The notes below the pieces were generated by a model, which saw only the letters and a program-made list of their open reading frames with translations, ran no database searches and was not told the origin of the DNA. This document shows positions 17,850-27,135 of a stretch of DNA of 27,135 nucleotides, in pieces; the first letter of the stretch is position 1; each line of letters opens with the position of its first letter. The stretch covers positions 1 through 27,135 of the forward strand of contig CAJNOQ010001976.1 of assembly GCA_905250885.1 (NCBI GenBank). The letters run 5' to 3'. A program made the translations under genes and the position numbers. The stretch is from Didymodactylos carnosus (lineage: Eukaryota; Rotifera; Eurotatoria; Philodinida; Philodinidae).

Positions 17850-19424
17850 TCAAATAAGAAAGTTTAATTTTTTCAATGTCAAAGATGTTCGTTGAATGAG
17901 ATCATTTTTATATCTCCATATCGTTGTATCTCGAATTCTATTAAGTCGATGTTCAGTTTGACACGATTTTTGCAATGCCTTAACGCAACCTTTTCTGTAA
18001 TGTTGTAAATGTGCTAGTGTGATATTAATTTCATGTGTACGACAACGACGAAAACAACTAAGAGGAAAATGATTATGTAGAGCAATAAGACGTTCTGTAT
18101 CAAAAAATGTTTTCACATAGGCTCCTGATTTCGTATAATGAGATGATCGATAAATATGCGTTAACATATGTAAATATGGTGGAATATCCGATTGTTCATT
18201 GAATTGGTCAATCTCAGTACTATTCTCGTCTTTGAGATGTTCTAAAAAATAAACATTTCGTGCACTAAATGATGTATAAGTTTCATTTTTGTTTAACCAA
18301 TTTCTTTGGATTTCCTGAATCATTTCTAACCAAGTTCGATGTTGTAATGACATAATAACTTCATCAATATCAAGTAAAAGAATATAATGATAGAAATAAA
18401 TATTTTTATAAAAACAATCATTATATGGAATAACTTCATTTTGACGTCGATTAACCATTTTTTCCTTTAAATATTTTTCTCGAATTTCAGGTGAATTCGG
18501 TTGAGAACCAGGTAAAGTTAATTTTTCAACATGAACTTTGTCTTGTTGTTGATAATATTCAAGTACTTGACTGATATTTGGATGAATATCAAATTCATAG
18601 AAAAAGATTTTATCTGCACCTAGAAGATTTAATAATTCAATCCATTCAATCAGTTTGATACTGATATCTTCCGAACGAAATTCTAATCCTTTCACACAAA
18701 CAGCAAAAGATTGTTTTTTTCCATCCAATGGACGATTATTACGAATTGGAAGGCTATTTCCTAATTTTGTACAATTTGTTTCGAATAATGTAACTGATTG
18801 TGGAAGAAATTTTTTTCGCGTGGCATATTTTCCTTCAGGAATTGGACAACTGATGAGAAATGGCTGAAGAACTTCATCACGATAATTTCCCCATTTTGGA
18901 TGCCAAATATATTGATAGGTTGCTGATGTTATGATTGGATTTGAAGTATTGTTAAACCAAATTAAACAATAGATTGGAATAGGTGTTACACGATCAATCA
19001 TGGAAAGAATTCGTATTAATGGAGAAGAGCCAACTAGTACACGATTATCATAAAAAGCATGGTATAAATAATATGTTCCATTCGATGATATAAAACGTTG
19101 CCAATAGATATTATTATGATCAAGATCAATATCTTTGGGATGTATTATTTTGCATTTCTTTTTTTCATTTTTGTTTTCAAATTTCGATTTATTTGAAATT
19201 TCCTTTTCTTCAATTGTTCTCGTTGCATTATATCTTAAAGAGTTGTCGATTTTCTTTTCCGTATTTTCCTGAGCTAATCTTATATGTAATGCAAATTGAA
19301 ATATCAAATAACTCCAAACCGTAATGAATAGGATTTTCAAGAATGATTGAAATAGAAAGTTTTCCAGCGATTTTCGAATAGGGTTTGACTTTATTTTCTC
19401 ACCAAATGGAAAATCAACCACCAT
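17850..19424 (-). CDS. GT92 (DUF23) family type II membrane glycosyltransferase
   Basis: 524 codons in one exon. Residues about 25-46 (FQSFLKILFITVWSYLIFQF) are a single hydrophobic anchor after a short basic cytosolic tail, then a Lys/Glu/Asn-rich stem to about 100 and a lumenal catalytic domain, a Golgi type II layout. GT92 hallmarks: FAVCVKGLEFR (240-250), EWIELLNLLGADKIFFYEFD (260-279), YNDCFYKN (334-341), ILLLDIDEVIMSL (348-360) with its DxD-type metal/nucleotide-sugar motif, and AHLQHYRKGC (471-480). About eight N-glycosylation sequons are present (for example N66, N115, N217, N283, N467). GT92 enzymes transfer sugars, galactose in characterised animal members, onto glycans; the substrate here is unknown. 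The start gives a sensible anchor and has AAAATGG context. Intact, no frameshift; its 5' flank carries a foldback about 135 bp away. Confidence 0.9.
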   Translation of the reverse strand: MVVDFPFGEKIKSNPIRKSLENFLFQSFLKILFITVWSYLIFQFALHIRLAQENTEKKIDNSLRYNATRTIEEKEISNKSKFENKNEKKKCKIIHPKDIDLDHNNIYWQRFISSNGTYYLYHAFYDNRVLVGSSPLIRILSMIDRVTPIPIYCLIWFNNTSNPIITSATYQYIWHPKWGNYRDEVLQPFLISCPIPEGKYATRKKFLPQSVTLFETNCTKLGNSLPIRNNRPLDGKKQSFAVCVKGLEFRSEDISIKLIEWIELLNLLGADKIFFYEFDIHPNISQVLEYYQQQDKVHVEKLTLPGSQPNSPEIREKYLKEKMVNRRQNEVIPYNDCFYKNIYFYHYILLLDIDEVIMSLQHRTWLEMIQEIQRNWLNKNETYTSFSARNVYFLEHLKDENSTEIDQFNEQSDIPPYLHMLTHIYRSSHYTKSGAYVKTFFDTERLIALHNHFPLSCFRRCRTHEINITLAHLQHYRKGCVKALQKSCQTEHRLNRIRDTTIWRYKNDLIQRTSLTLKKLNFLI

Positions 19425-19557
19425 TTTAATAACTGATCTGTTTGATTCGAGTTCAAGAGATATATTTCGATGGAATTCTTCAATAAAAAGAAAGATAAAT
19501 TTGAATATTTTTCGGAAAGACCTTTTTTTATCGAGTATTTTGGACTGGTTAGATCAG

Positions 19558-19978
19558 AAGTGGACGGACAGTAAACAGCTTTAGTCGGAAGAAATTTGTG
19601 ACTTCTTTCGGGTTATTACGATGTTTAAAGCTCTTATATTTGCCCAATGGTAGAGGACTACTATAACCTCCTAAAGATACCTTTTTTCCAATATATTTTG
19701 GCCGAGATATAAGACTTTTAAGGGACCACTTTTACATAATTTTGGCCAAAAACGCGTTTTTTTTACAGTAAATACGTAGAAGTCATGGTCATTACAAGTC
19801 TTATATCTCGACCAGAATGAGATTGTGTTAGTCTAGAGGTTCTCTACCATTGGGAAACGTAAGAGCTTTACACATTGTAATAATCCCCTAGATGTACCTA
19901 AAAAACGACCAGAACCTCCAGTGTTTCAGGTAGGGATCACAAACTTTTCTCAACCAAAGCTGTTTTTCGTCCACCTCT
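19558..19978. repeat. foldback element just upstream of the GT92 gene
   Basis: The left arm (about 19558-19735) and right arm (about 19785-19978) are inverted copies: GTGGACG...AACAGCTTT against AAAGCTG...CGTCCAC, then GGTTATTACGATGTTTAAAG against its partner near 19860-19890, then GAGATATAAGACTT against its partner near 19800. About 50-bp spacer. It begins about 135 bp upstream of the GT92 start codon, inside the likely promoter region. Confidence 0.85.
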
Positions 19979-21393
19979 CACCTTTTTTATTTTATTTTCT
20001 AGAAATGAAAGGTTAGATAGCAAAAAGAAAAATAAGCGAACAATTGTACATACATAAATACAGACTTCACGTCATTCAATTTAAAACAATCTCTTCTGCT
20101 TGTATATATCCTTGAAAATAATTTTTAAATAAATCGAAACTTAGGAAACTAATAAAATGATTTAAACCGCTGCCTCAGTTATATTATTTTTAATTAAAAC
20201 TCTACCTATTACGAAAGAAAATGTTTATAAACTTCTATATTATTTTCAACGATTGAACAGAAATCATTTTGTACATTTGAGCGAAAAGAATGGCTAATGT
20301 CTTCGGCTATCGATTATTAGCATCATGTTTTTAGGATCCTATTCTACTTTACATTATCTCAAAATACTTGTTCGCCAAGGGTATATGCATCCTTTTTGCA
20401 TAACAATGTAGTTCAACTCTGAAAAAATCGTCGCTTCTGACTCATGTTATTTCTACTAATTGTTTTTAGTACTTTGCTTTAGTTAGTTTCTTCATAAGTT
20501 ATCTATGCGTTGAGTTTTCACGCAGAAAAAAGTTTTGTTGCTACGATGCTAGTTCAGCGCGCAGAAGAGGATGTCCGAACACGTTCCTTTCTAAATGCTC
20601 ATTAGGAAACAAAGATTGGACGTTTTCTTTCCTTATCGAAGCTGTGACCCGTATCATCTTTAGTACCTTCAAGAGTTGAGCTCCTAATAAGTTGATAAGA
20701 AAAGGACATATGGGACACATGAAAATTAGACTACACTGGATGTTTGATCACTATTGAAGAGATCTTTATTACGAAAAAAGTGTTCTGTTGTTTTATATCT
20801 TTATTCATTCTCAAACAAACAAGGTCAGTGGGTGCCCCCATTATTGGCCGTCAATGTACATTTAAGTTGCCTTAATTAGAAGAAAATAAAAAAGTAGCAA
20901 GTAGGCGAGAAACACGAATAAAAGTAGTACGAAAATTTATAATATAATTTAAGAAAGTTTTGCCGTAGGCCCAGTAGCTTTAGCATTTGTGATAAATAGA
21001 AATATTCGTGAGGGGTGATGGAGAGTGGGAATAGAACATTTTTAGAAAATAATGCACTGCTGGTTATTTGATTATTTTAATGAAATCATCTTCGCCCATC
21101 TATGTAGCTAGTAACTGCCATGAGAATCCAGTGCAACGAATCGTCATCAAAACTCAAATCATTTAGTAATAGTGTATCTATACTGAGATTAAAAAGAAAC
21201 TTCAAAATTGTTACACAATACTACGCGTTCACAAGTGTATAACTGATCCGCCCAATTCTGCAGTACCAATGGCTATGAACGTTAGAAAACCATCTTTGAC
21301 GTAGACAGAAATTCAAATACTCTTTTTTTCTTACTCTGTTTGAGCCATTTCTCCAAACGCCAAATGATAAAGACTTTGTTTTTCTCAGTTGTA
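19979..21393. other. AT-rich intergenic DNA, nothing recognised
   Basis: No frame longer than background, no long inverted or tandem repeat that I could find by eye, and no RNA gene signature. Weak or diverged elements could have been missed. Confidence 0.5.
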
Positions 21394-22290
21394 TACCCAT
21401 TAGACATCTACGCCCGTGGTTTTTGGGAACCCATTACCCATGTCCATGCTCACTGGATTCGAAAACAATACCCATGCCCAGATCCGCAGAAAGAAATTGT
21501 AAATACCCCTGGGCATACCTTACGAGTACCCATGGGGCATGCTCATAGACGTGCATTGCTTTCAAAGCTGGTTTGATCATTTGAGTATGATCACGTTCAA
21601 GAGACAAAACTAGTAATATACCGAGTTGTTCTGAAAATCAACAACTTGCTTGATCAGCATTTTGAACAAAAAATCTTTGAACTATCCATACATAGGAAAA
21701 CACCAATAAACTTGTAGTTGATCTTTCTGGATTTTCTGAAAATTTTCTAGAAAATGCCGAAAGACCGATTTCGAGAATCATATTGGTCCTAAAAAAATCC
21801 TTCCGAGTCTGCTCTTTCTAATGGTAGTGATGAAAGTGAAAGTCTAGAAACCATCATAGGGCATAGTGTTTTGAAATGTATAGTAGTTATGAAGTTTTCT
21901 GTTTCTTTCGTTTTTTCTTTTCCTTTCAGAGTCCTAGTATATAGCACTGTGTTCTACCACATTTTCTTACTACAACATTATATTTAGTAATATCACTCAA
22001 GGAAACAAGATATGTTCTTACAGCCAATAGCATTGCACAAGCAAGTGATAGAGAAGATTATGTTATGAATGCTAACGAACCATACGATTCAGACGCATAA
22101 AGAAAAAAAGTTTCTGTTGCTTGTTTTGTTTCTTTTTTTGAAATAAAAACTTTTAAAGAAATTTTAATGATAATCTGCAAAACAGAAAACTCTGATGGGT
22201 ACTGATACTCTTGAACAAAACCCATGCTCATGCACAGCATGAGTCTGGGCATGGGTAATCGACACAACCGCAGATGTCTAATATCCATTC
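21394..22290. repeat. palindrome-rich element, ACCCATGG/GGGCATGGGT family
   Basis: The left edge (TATACCCATTAGACATCTAC) and right edge (CGCAGATGTCTAATATCCAT, ending 22288) are terminal inverted repeats. The words ACCCATG, GGGCAT and CATGGGTA recur at both ends: ACCCATGTCCATGC, ACCCATGCCCAGA and ACCCATGGGGCATGC on the left; CCCATGCTCATG and TGGGCATGGGTA on the right. The middle (21580-22180) is plain AT-rich sequence. No coding gene; short frames at the ends are by-products. Confidence 0.75.
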
Positions 22291-23257
22291 CAAATGAAAT
22301 AAAAAAAGATTAATAATCTCTGTTCATTGGAACGGATTTTCTAAGTGAAACATTAAGCAAACCCTTTTCGTACACTGATAGTGCAATAAACTCATGTTCT
22401 TAACAGTCATTTTTAAACGAATGATTGTTCTATAATCATTCTTAGTTGTACTATTTAGCTAGCATTAGAGTTAAGTGACGAAAATGATAAGCAGTTTAGT
22501 CCCTCTCCCGTCCCCTGACCCGTTTTCGGACAAAAATATCGGTTTGGAGAAAAGTATATGTAGAATGATGCTTGTCAGACAGAGTGGGGCAGTAGTTGAC
22601 AAATGAAAAATAGATGAGAGGAAGTAAAGGACGCAGAGCTTAGTATGGAAGAATCTCTTGTCGATAGTAAAAAATCTCGTTTTTGTCGTGCCTATAATGA
22701 ATGACAATCCAGTTGTTCATTGCACAACCTTTAGAAATTTCAAATAAAGTTGATACTAAATGTCACATTCTTCTTTTTCTTAACCGTATTCCTCCCCGCC
22801 GTTTCAAGAACTGTACTACACCGGTGAACCATGCATGAATAACAAGTTTTATTATTTGTCCAAAAGGGAACTATCATATTGGATTCTTAATCAATACAGC
22901 ATTACTCTTAGTCAGATCTCTTGGGTCAGATCACCATTCAATTTATAAAGGAAAAAAACAAATACTCTCCCGAATACCTTTCATTATTGACTCATTCCAG
23001 AAGAAGCTGAAATGGCAGAGATACAATAACGATCAAGGGATATATTCAGCGGGAGAAAGATGGTGTATTTTAAGGGTCTCTTTAGAAAATCACTATAATT
23101 TCTTAACCAAACACTTCCTAGAGCAATAATGTCATTCATAGTTACAAATAAATAGGCGCAACAATAAAATTTGAAGCGTGAGACTTCTGTACCTTTTCCT
23201 ACTCTTCGCACGTTGTGCATTGTCGTCGGCCACCATACACATGACCACTGTTACTAT
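22291..23257. other. intergenic DNA without a defensible gene
   Basis: Only short open frames. The minus-strand frame 22984-23220 contains SLDRYCIS, faintly like the DRY region of rhodopsin-type receptors, but the surrounding residues are not convincing helices, so it is not called. Confidence 0.5.
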
Positions 23258-23475
23258 ATCCACCTAGAAAAAAGTAGTTTCAGTCTAATTTACTATGAAT
23301 TAATAAGTAGATGACAAAATAATGATTATGTATTCTGGTAGAGCTTCTGACCACTGCTATGTCAGCCTGATCCTCAATTATTTGTTGACAAATATTTTGA
23401 ATATTATTAATGTACGTACGTATCACATTTCCAAAAGTCATATTCTGTGCTTCTTCAGCTAATGAGGGAATATCG
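23258..23475. repeat. dispersed repeat copy 1, exon-like on the minus strand
   Basis: CCACCTAGAAAAAAGTAGTT through TCTTCAGCTAATGAGGGA recurs as a diverged direct copy at 24605-24800 and, in part, inverted at 24806-24870. Read on the minus strand this copy is open: SLAEEAQNMTFGNVIRTYIN then NIQNICQQIIEDQADIAVVR. The second copy is disrupted. Either a coding fragment was captured by an element, or the frame is chance. Confidence 0.6.
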
Positions 23476-24604
23476 CCAGGCAATTAAAACTGTTTCTAGT
23501 TATGAATAATCTCCAAGCGATTTTGGGCCCATGCGCTTTTCTGACCGAGATATGAGTTAACTAGTGAAAATGTAATAATAATTAAATAATGACTCGCGAG
23601 CTTGATCAGTCAAAAGTCTGAAACTTTCAGCGTTAAGCGTTTGTAATACGACCGGAGGTATTATGTATTGTACGTGTCTTCTTAAGGCATCAAAAACATA
23701 ATGATGATGAAATCTTACAATATAATTATGCTATAAATATATATACATTTTAGAAACGAAAACAATAATATTTTCTATCTTTTCTTTTTCGTTTACTCTT
23801 TAGAACATTTAGATGCTAATTACAAGCTGCAAGTGCTTCTTGTGTTTTTTAAAATAAATTAGTTCTCATTTTATGAATGTACAAGAAAGAGATTACAAAA
23901 GAGTAAAAGCTATCCTCTCATAAAGCCATACTAAAAAGTCTTTTAGGCCCACAAGATTGTCAGAAAATGACGAATGATTTGGAATTTTTTCGAATATTAT
24001 CTATTCAGAAAATTGTAGCGTAAGTTCAAAACATATATTTTGATTTCAATGTGCTCATTGAATTTTCCATCTATGTAATCTATAAATCCACATTTCAGGA
24101 TGCCTTTTGTTAACGAGATATTGAATATTTTGAAACAGCTGAGTAAGTATTTAACAAAACTAATTATTTCAAAATATATGAAGCTGTATGTCAATTCATA
24201 GCTAACACCGCTCGTTTTAAATAATCTCCAAATTCCATGGTGCTACCAAAAACTTACACTTCGCGCTTACTCCTATGACTCTCGCTTTTACGTGTGATAT
24301 CTCAACAGACTGTGGTCTCTCTCTCTCTTCTCCATATGTTTTCTTCCGCGTCATCTTTATAGTAACGGTATAAACTTGAGATTTCTTACTCATGTATTAA
24401 GTAAACTAGGAACATGTAATGTGACGATTGTCTCGATTTGTTCTGTATTTCACTGAAATAAAAAAGTTTATATAAAAAAAAAAGTATTTAATATATTGCC
24501 GCAGAAGCGGCCCGAAAAATAGTGTATCTGGATGCCCATAGTATTATGAAAACAGAAACACTTGTTGAGAATATTGGATTTAGTATGATAGGGACCACTT
24601 TATT

Positions 24605-24870
24605 TATATACCCACCTGCGAAAAAGTAGTTTGAGTCTAATTTACTATGAATTAACAAGCAGATAAAAAAATAATGATTGCTAGAGCTTGAAGTTCTCTG
24701 CTAGCCTCTGCTTTGTCAGTCCGGACTTTCAATTACTTGTAGACAAACATTAATGTATGCATCAGATTTCCAGGAGTCACATCCTACGCTTCTACAAGAG
24801 TACATAATCATTATTTTATCATATACTTGTTAATTCATTGTAAATGAGACTAAAACTACTGTTTCCCAAG
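24605..24870. repeat. dispersed repeat copy 2 plus an inverted partial copy
   Basis: 24605-24800 is a diverged direct copy of 23258-23475. The next 65 bp (24806-24870) are the reverse complement of the copy start: TTACTATGAATTAACAAG near 24640 faces TTGTTAATTCATTGTAAA. So a local hairpin forms over about 24625-24870. It lies in the spacer of the large foldback. Confidence 0.65.
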
Positions 24871-24879
24871 TGCTTATAT

Positions 24880-24887
<8 letters not shown>

Positions 24888-24932
<45 letters not shown>
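24888..24932. repeat. (TA)n microsatellite, about 45 bp
   Basis: An uninterrupted AT dinucleotide run between CACATAC and AAGTGGTC, in the spacer of the 1.6-kb foldback and ending just before its right arm. Confidence 0.97.
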
Positions 24933-24936
<4 letters not shown>

Positions 24937-25367
24937 GGTCTTAAAGAATAGATAATATTCGAAAAAATTCCAAATCATTCGTCATTTTCTCACACTCTCG
25001 TGGGCCTAAAGGATTTTTTATTCTTTTGTAATCTCTTTCTTGTACATTCATAAAATGAGAACTAATTTATTTTAAAAAACACAGGGAGAGCTTGCAGTTT
25101 GCAATTAGCACCTAAATGTTCCAAAGAGTAAACGAAAAAGAAAAGATAGAAAATATTATTGTTTTCGTTTCTAAAATTTATATATATTTATAGCATAATT
25201 ATATTGTAAGATTTCATCATCATTATGCTTTTGATGCCTTAATGAGACACCTATACAATACATCACGAAGCACAAAAGCAGACCAGCATAATAAGAAACA
25301 TTTAAATGGTAAAATTGGTCGTTATTTAAACAAATTTCTCTAACTTTTGTTATTTTTTATTGGTTAG

Positions 25368-25951
25368 GACACTCTGTTCTTGGTACTAGTACTGTTCAAT
25401 TTGCCTTTGAGCCACTTGATTGTTGTTCAACGGACTACAACGGGTAAATGACGAACTTCTTATTCATAAACTTTGACTTGATATTTAAAAATGTTGTGTT
25501 ATAGATATTTGGGATTATACGTCAACAACGACTTCAAGTACAGTTTGTTTAGTTGATTCCGTGTTTTTTTGTTCACCAACCTGAAGATTCTCTGATTGAG
25601 AATGTTGTGAAGACGAGAAAGTTTGAACTTACGATTAAAAATCTGTTTTCTTGTGTTATGACTAGCTACAGCAACATCATCAATGTGTACTTGTGTTTGT
25701 ACATGCGCAACGACAACAACAATAGAATCAACAACAACTTCTGAATCTAGTAAGACAAAGCGTTTTTAGATGAAAAAATCCTCAGAAAATTTGCTTTTCT
25801 GATTTATTGCATCTAATTTCCATGAATATAAGAGAATATTTACCACATTTTCAGTTTTCGTGAACTTCATATTCCGCACATAAACGCTTCGATTTTGGTT
25901 TATTTCTATTGATAACAACTTCTACTCCAACATCAACCACATCTAAAACGG
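25368..25951 (+). pseudogene. possible relic exons of a Thr-rich protein gene
   Basis: Several short plus-strand stretches look coding, with plausible splice edges. 25368-25443 (after TTGGTTAG, before GTAAAT) reads HSVLGTSTVQFAFEPLDCC. A frame within 25505-25562 reads DYTSTTTSSTVCLVDS. 25666-25749 (after GACTAG, before GTAAGA) ends CATTTTIESTTTSES. 25906-25951 (before GTATAA) reads ITTSTPTSTTSKT. The phases do not all agree, so if this was a gene it is broken or misread. Family unknown. Confidence 0.3.
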
Positions 25952-26085
25952 GTATAAAAGGACGTTAATAATCAGGATAAGAGCCGTTCATTTTTGTCAA
26001 CCCTCTATACTCACTACTGTACCCGATCTTAACAAAGGTTTCATCGAGCCTTAGAAAACGGGGCACTTTTCCCACAGTGGGTGGA

Positions 26086-26838
26086 ATAATGAGAAAATTT
26101 AGTTCTGTGCATGAACTTAAATGAATATGCCGGCGCTAAAAGTTTTATCCTTTAATTTTAACTTCTTCTCTGATGTTGACATAATCTGCGTAATTTTTAC
26201 CTAAATTCTAAAATTATTTCTAACTCCCTACTTTTCTAACCGGCAATGGGAAACAGAGAGTGTTATGATCTTCACCTTCGGTTAGATCATATCATCACTT
26301 CTGCTATTCTTCTTATAAACATGCATATATATACTTTTGCGCGCTATTCCATATGTTCTGGGATTTTCTCAAGGGGGAAATAGCGGACTCCTGGACTTCA
26401 GGAGTCCATGTGAGTCCGGGAGTCCGCTATTTCCCCCTTGGATTTTCCCCATATGTAATTTTCTCTATTCTGTTTCCTTTCTTTGTGTTGAATGATAGAT
26501 TTTCTCTCCCTCTGTTCTCTGTGAGGAATTTCAATTTAACACACTCGGATTACCACATCTAACGTACTGTTCATAAACCTATGTATAGTTCCTCATTTTT
26601 TACAATAAAGTGTGAATATATCGCTTATATTCATCTTTGGATATTAAAAGGTTAATGCAGAAGAAATAACAGTATATCAGTGGTTCACTGATCAATGGAT
26701 TAGAAAACAAGACTTACAAGTTTAGACAAAAATTACGTAGATTGTGTCGATATCTGCGAAGAAGTTAAAATTAAATGATAAAAATTATAGCACCGGCATA
26801 TTCATTTAAGTTCATGCACAGAACTAAATTTTCTCGCT
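26086..26838. repeat. foldback element, about 125-bp arms, related to the intron 13 hairpin
   Basis: Left arm 26086-26210 (GAGAAAATTTAGTTCTGTGC, ATGAACTTAAATGAATATGC) and right arm 26715-26838 are inverted copies. The inner arm words GATGTTGACATAATCTGCGT and AATTTTTACCTAAATT resemble 16051-16412. The spacer (26211-26714) contains the GC-rich hairpin and a short open stretch near 26651-26725 (VNAEEITVYQWFTDQWIRKQ) that runs into the right arm. Confidence 0.85.
26351..26455. repeat. GC-rich hairpin with a 21-bp perfect stem
   Basis: AAGGGGGAAATAGCGGACTC (26371-26390) plus one more base pairs perfectly with 26419-26439; flanking ATATG/CATAT and TTTTC blocks extend the fold imperfectly. The 27-nt loop contains further GGACTCC/GGAGTCC words able to pair in alternative ways. 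It stands out sharply in AT-rich surroundings. Confidence 0.85.
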
Positions 26839-27004
26839 ATTGTGCTCATCGTGGACAAAGTACTCAGTTTTCTAATTTGGGAGTTCTTGAATAAGTTTAC
26901 AACAAATGGTTTGCAGCTCGAACACTCGGATTAGCCGTGGCTTATCCTAAAATTAAAAATTATACAAAGAATATAGCTCTGTTTCTTACCCATGAGGACA
27001 TTTT

Positions 27005-27135
27005 CGATAAATTCATCGCGATAAAGAACTTTTTCATCGCAGAAATCTCTTTTATCGCGATACCTGTCGATAAATATATCATATTATAATTTGCTATGAT
27101 TTATCGCGGTGAATTTTTCCTTTCGATAAATAGTA
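27005..27135. repeat. palindrome-rich segment, TATCGCGATA family, cut by the window end
   Basis: ATCGCGAT at 27015-27022, TATCGCGATA at 27053-27062, TTTATCGCGG near 27100, and half-sites CGATAAAT at 27005, 27068 and near 27124. CpG-containing palindromes repeated this densely are unexpected in AT-rich DNA. Probably the left end of another palindrome-rich element continuing past the window. Confidence 0.6.

Larger units (their letters stand above)
23663..25263. repeat. 1.6-kb foldback element, about 320-340-bp arms
   Basis: Left arm 23663-24006 and right arm 24947-25263 are inverted copies. Long shared runs include ATAATATTTTCTATCTTTTC and TAAAATAAATTAGTTCTCAT; the left arm has about 27 bp more. 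The ends are ATGTATTGTA.GTGTCT / AGACACCTATACAATACAT. The 940-bp spacer holds a dispersed repeat and a TA microsatellite. No transposase frame. Confidence 0.9.

Noticed and set aside
18560..18569. A CAAGTACTTG palindrome inside the GT92 coding region
   Set aside because: Single copy within a conserved reading frame, with no accompanying copies or element ends; treated as coincidence.
22984..23220. Minus-strand frame with SLDRYCIS, resembling the DRY motif of a 7TM receptor
   Set aside because: Only one short motif matches; flanking residues do not form clear transmembrane helices and no neighbouring receptor exons are visible.

Overview
This window reads as nuclear DNA of an AT-rich invertebrate animal. 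It has GT...AG introns, poly-A signals, no bacterial operon layout, and many inverted-repeat (foldback) elements. My best guess is a bdelloid rotifer, because an intronless GT92 glycosyltransferase sits beside a compact-exon metabolic gene in foldback-rich DNA. That assignment is inference; no rRNA, tRNA or other marker gene is present to prove it.

Bases 1-16631, plus strand: one long split gene related to glycogen phosphorylase (GT35). I could assemble 14 exons by hand (783-16631). All 13 introns are GT...AG, every exon-exon phase agrees, and together they give 681 codons with no stop or frameshift. The protein follows animal glycogen phosphorylase from near its N terminus to just past the cofactor-lysine region. 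However, the catalytic machinery is dismantled piece by piece: glycine loop, H341, H377, the stretch with N484, R569, and the pyridoxal phosphate lysine K680 (Arg here). The frame then stops early and poly-A signals follow. This looks like a pseudoenzyme or a catalytically dead paralogue, not a simply decaying pseudogene. Its introns fall in two classes: six short ones (61-111 nt) and seven long ones (about 0.5-3.9 kb). Every long intron contains at least one inverted-repeat or palindrome-rich element; no short one does.

Bases 16632-19424: a short convergent intergenic region with two compact hairpins, then an intact single-exon GT92 (DUF23) type II membrane glycosyltransferase on the minus strand.

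Bases 19425-27135: no gene I can defend. This part holds foldback and MITE-like elements (19558-19978, 21394-22290, 23663-25263, 26086-26838), a TA microsatellite, a strong 21-bp GC-rich hairpin, and relics of a Thr-rich coding region near 25.4-25.95 kb.

The most unusual signal outside the genes is a set of clusters of short perfect palindromes, each cluster with its own private word: CAAGTACTTG (3.3-3.9 kb), TGAGAATTCTCA (9.9 kb), TAAGATCTTA (seven perfect copies, 10.6-11.3 kb), ACCCATGG/GGGCATGGGT (21.4-22.3 kb), TATCGCGATA (27.0 kb to the window end), and a 32-33-bp tandem array whose unit is itself a hairpin (1.8-1.97 kb). Several are bounded by terminal inverted repeats. They may be one structural class of non-autonomous element in which a short palindrome is multiplied within each element.
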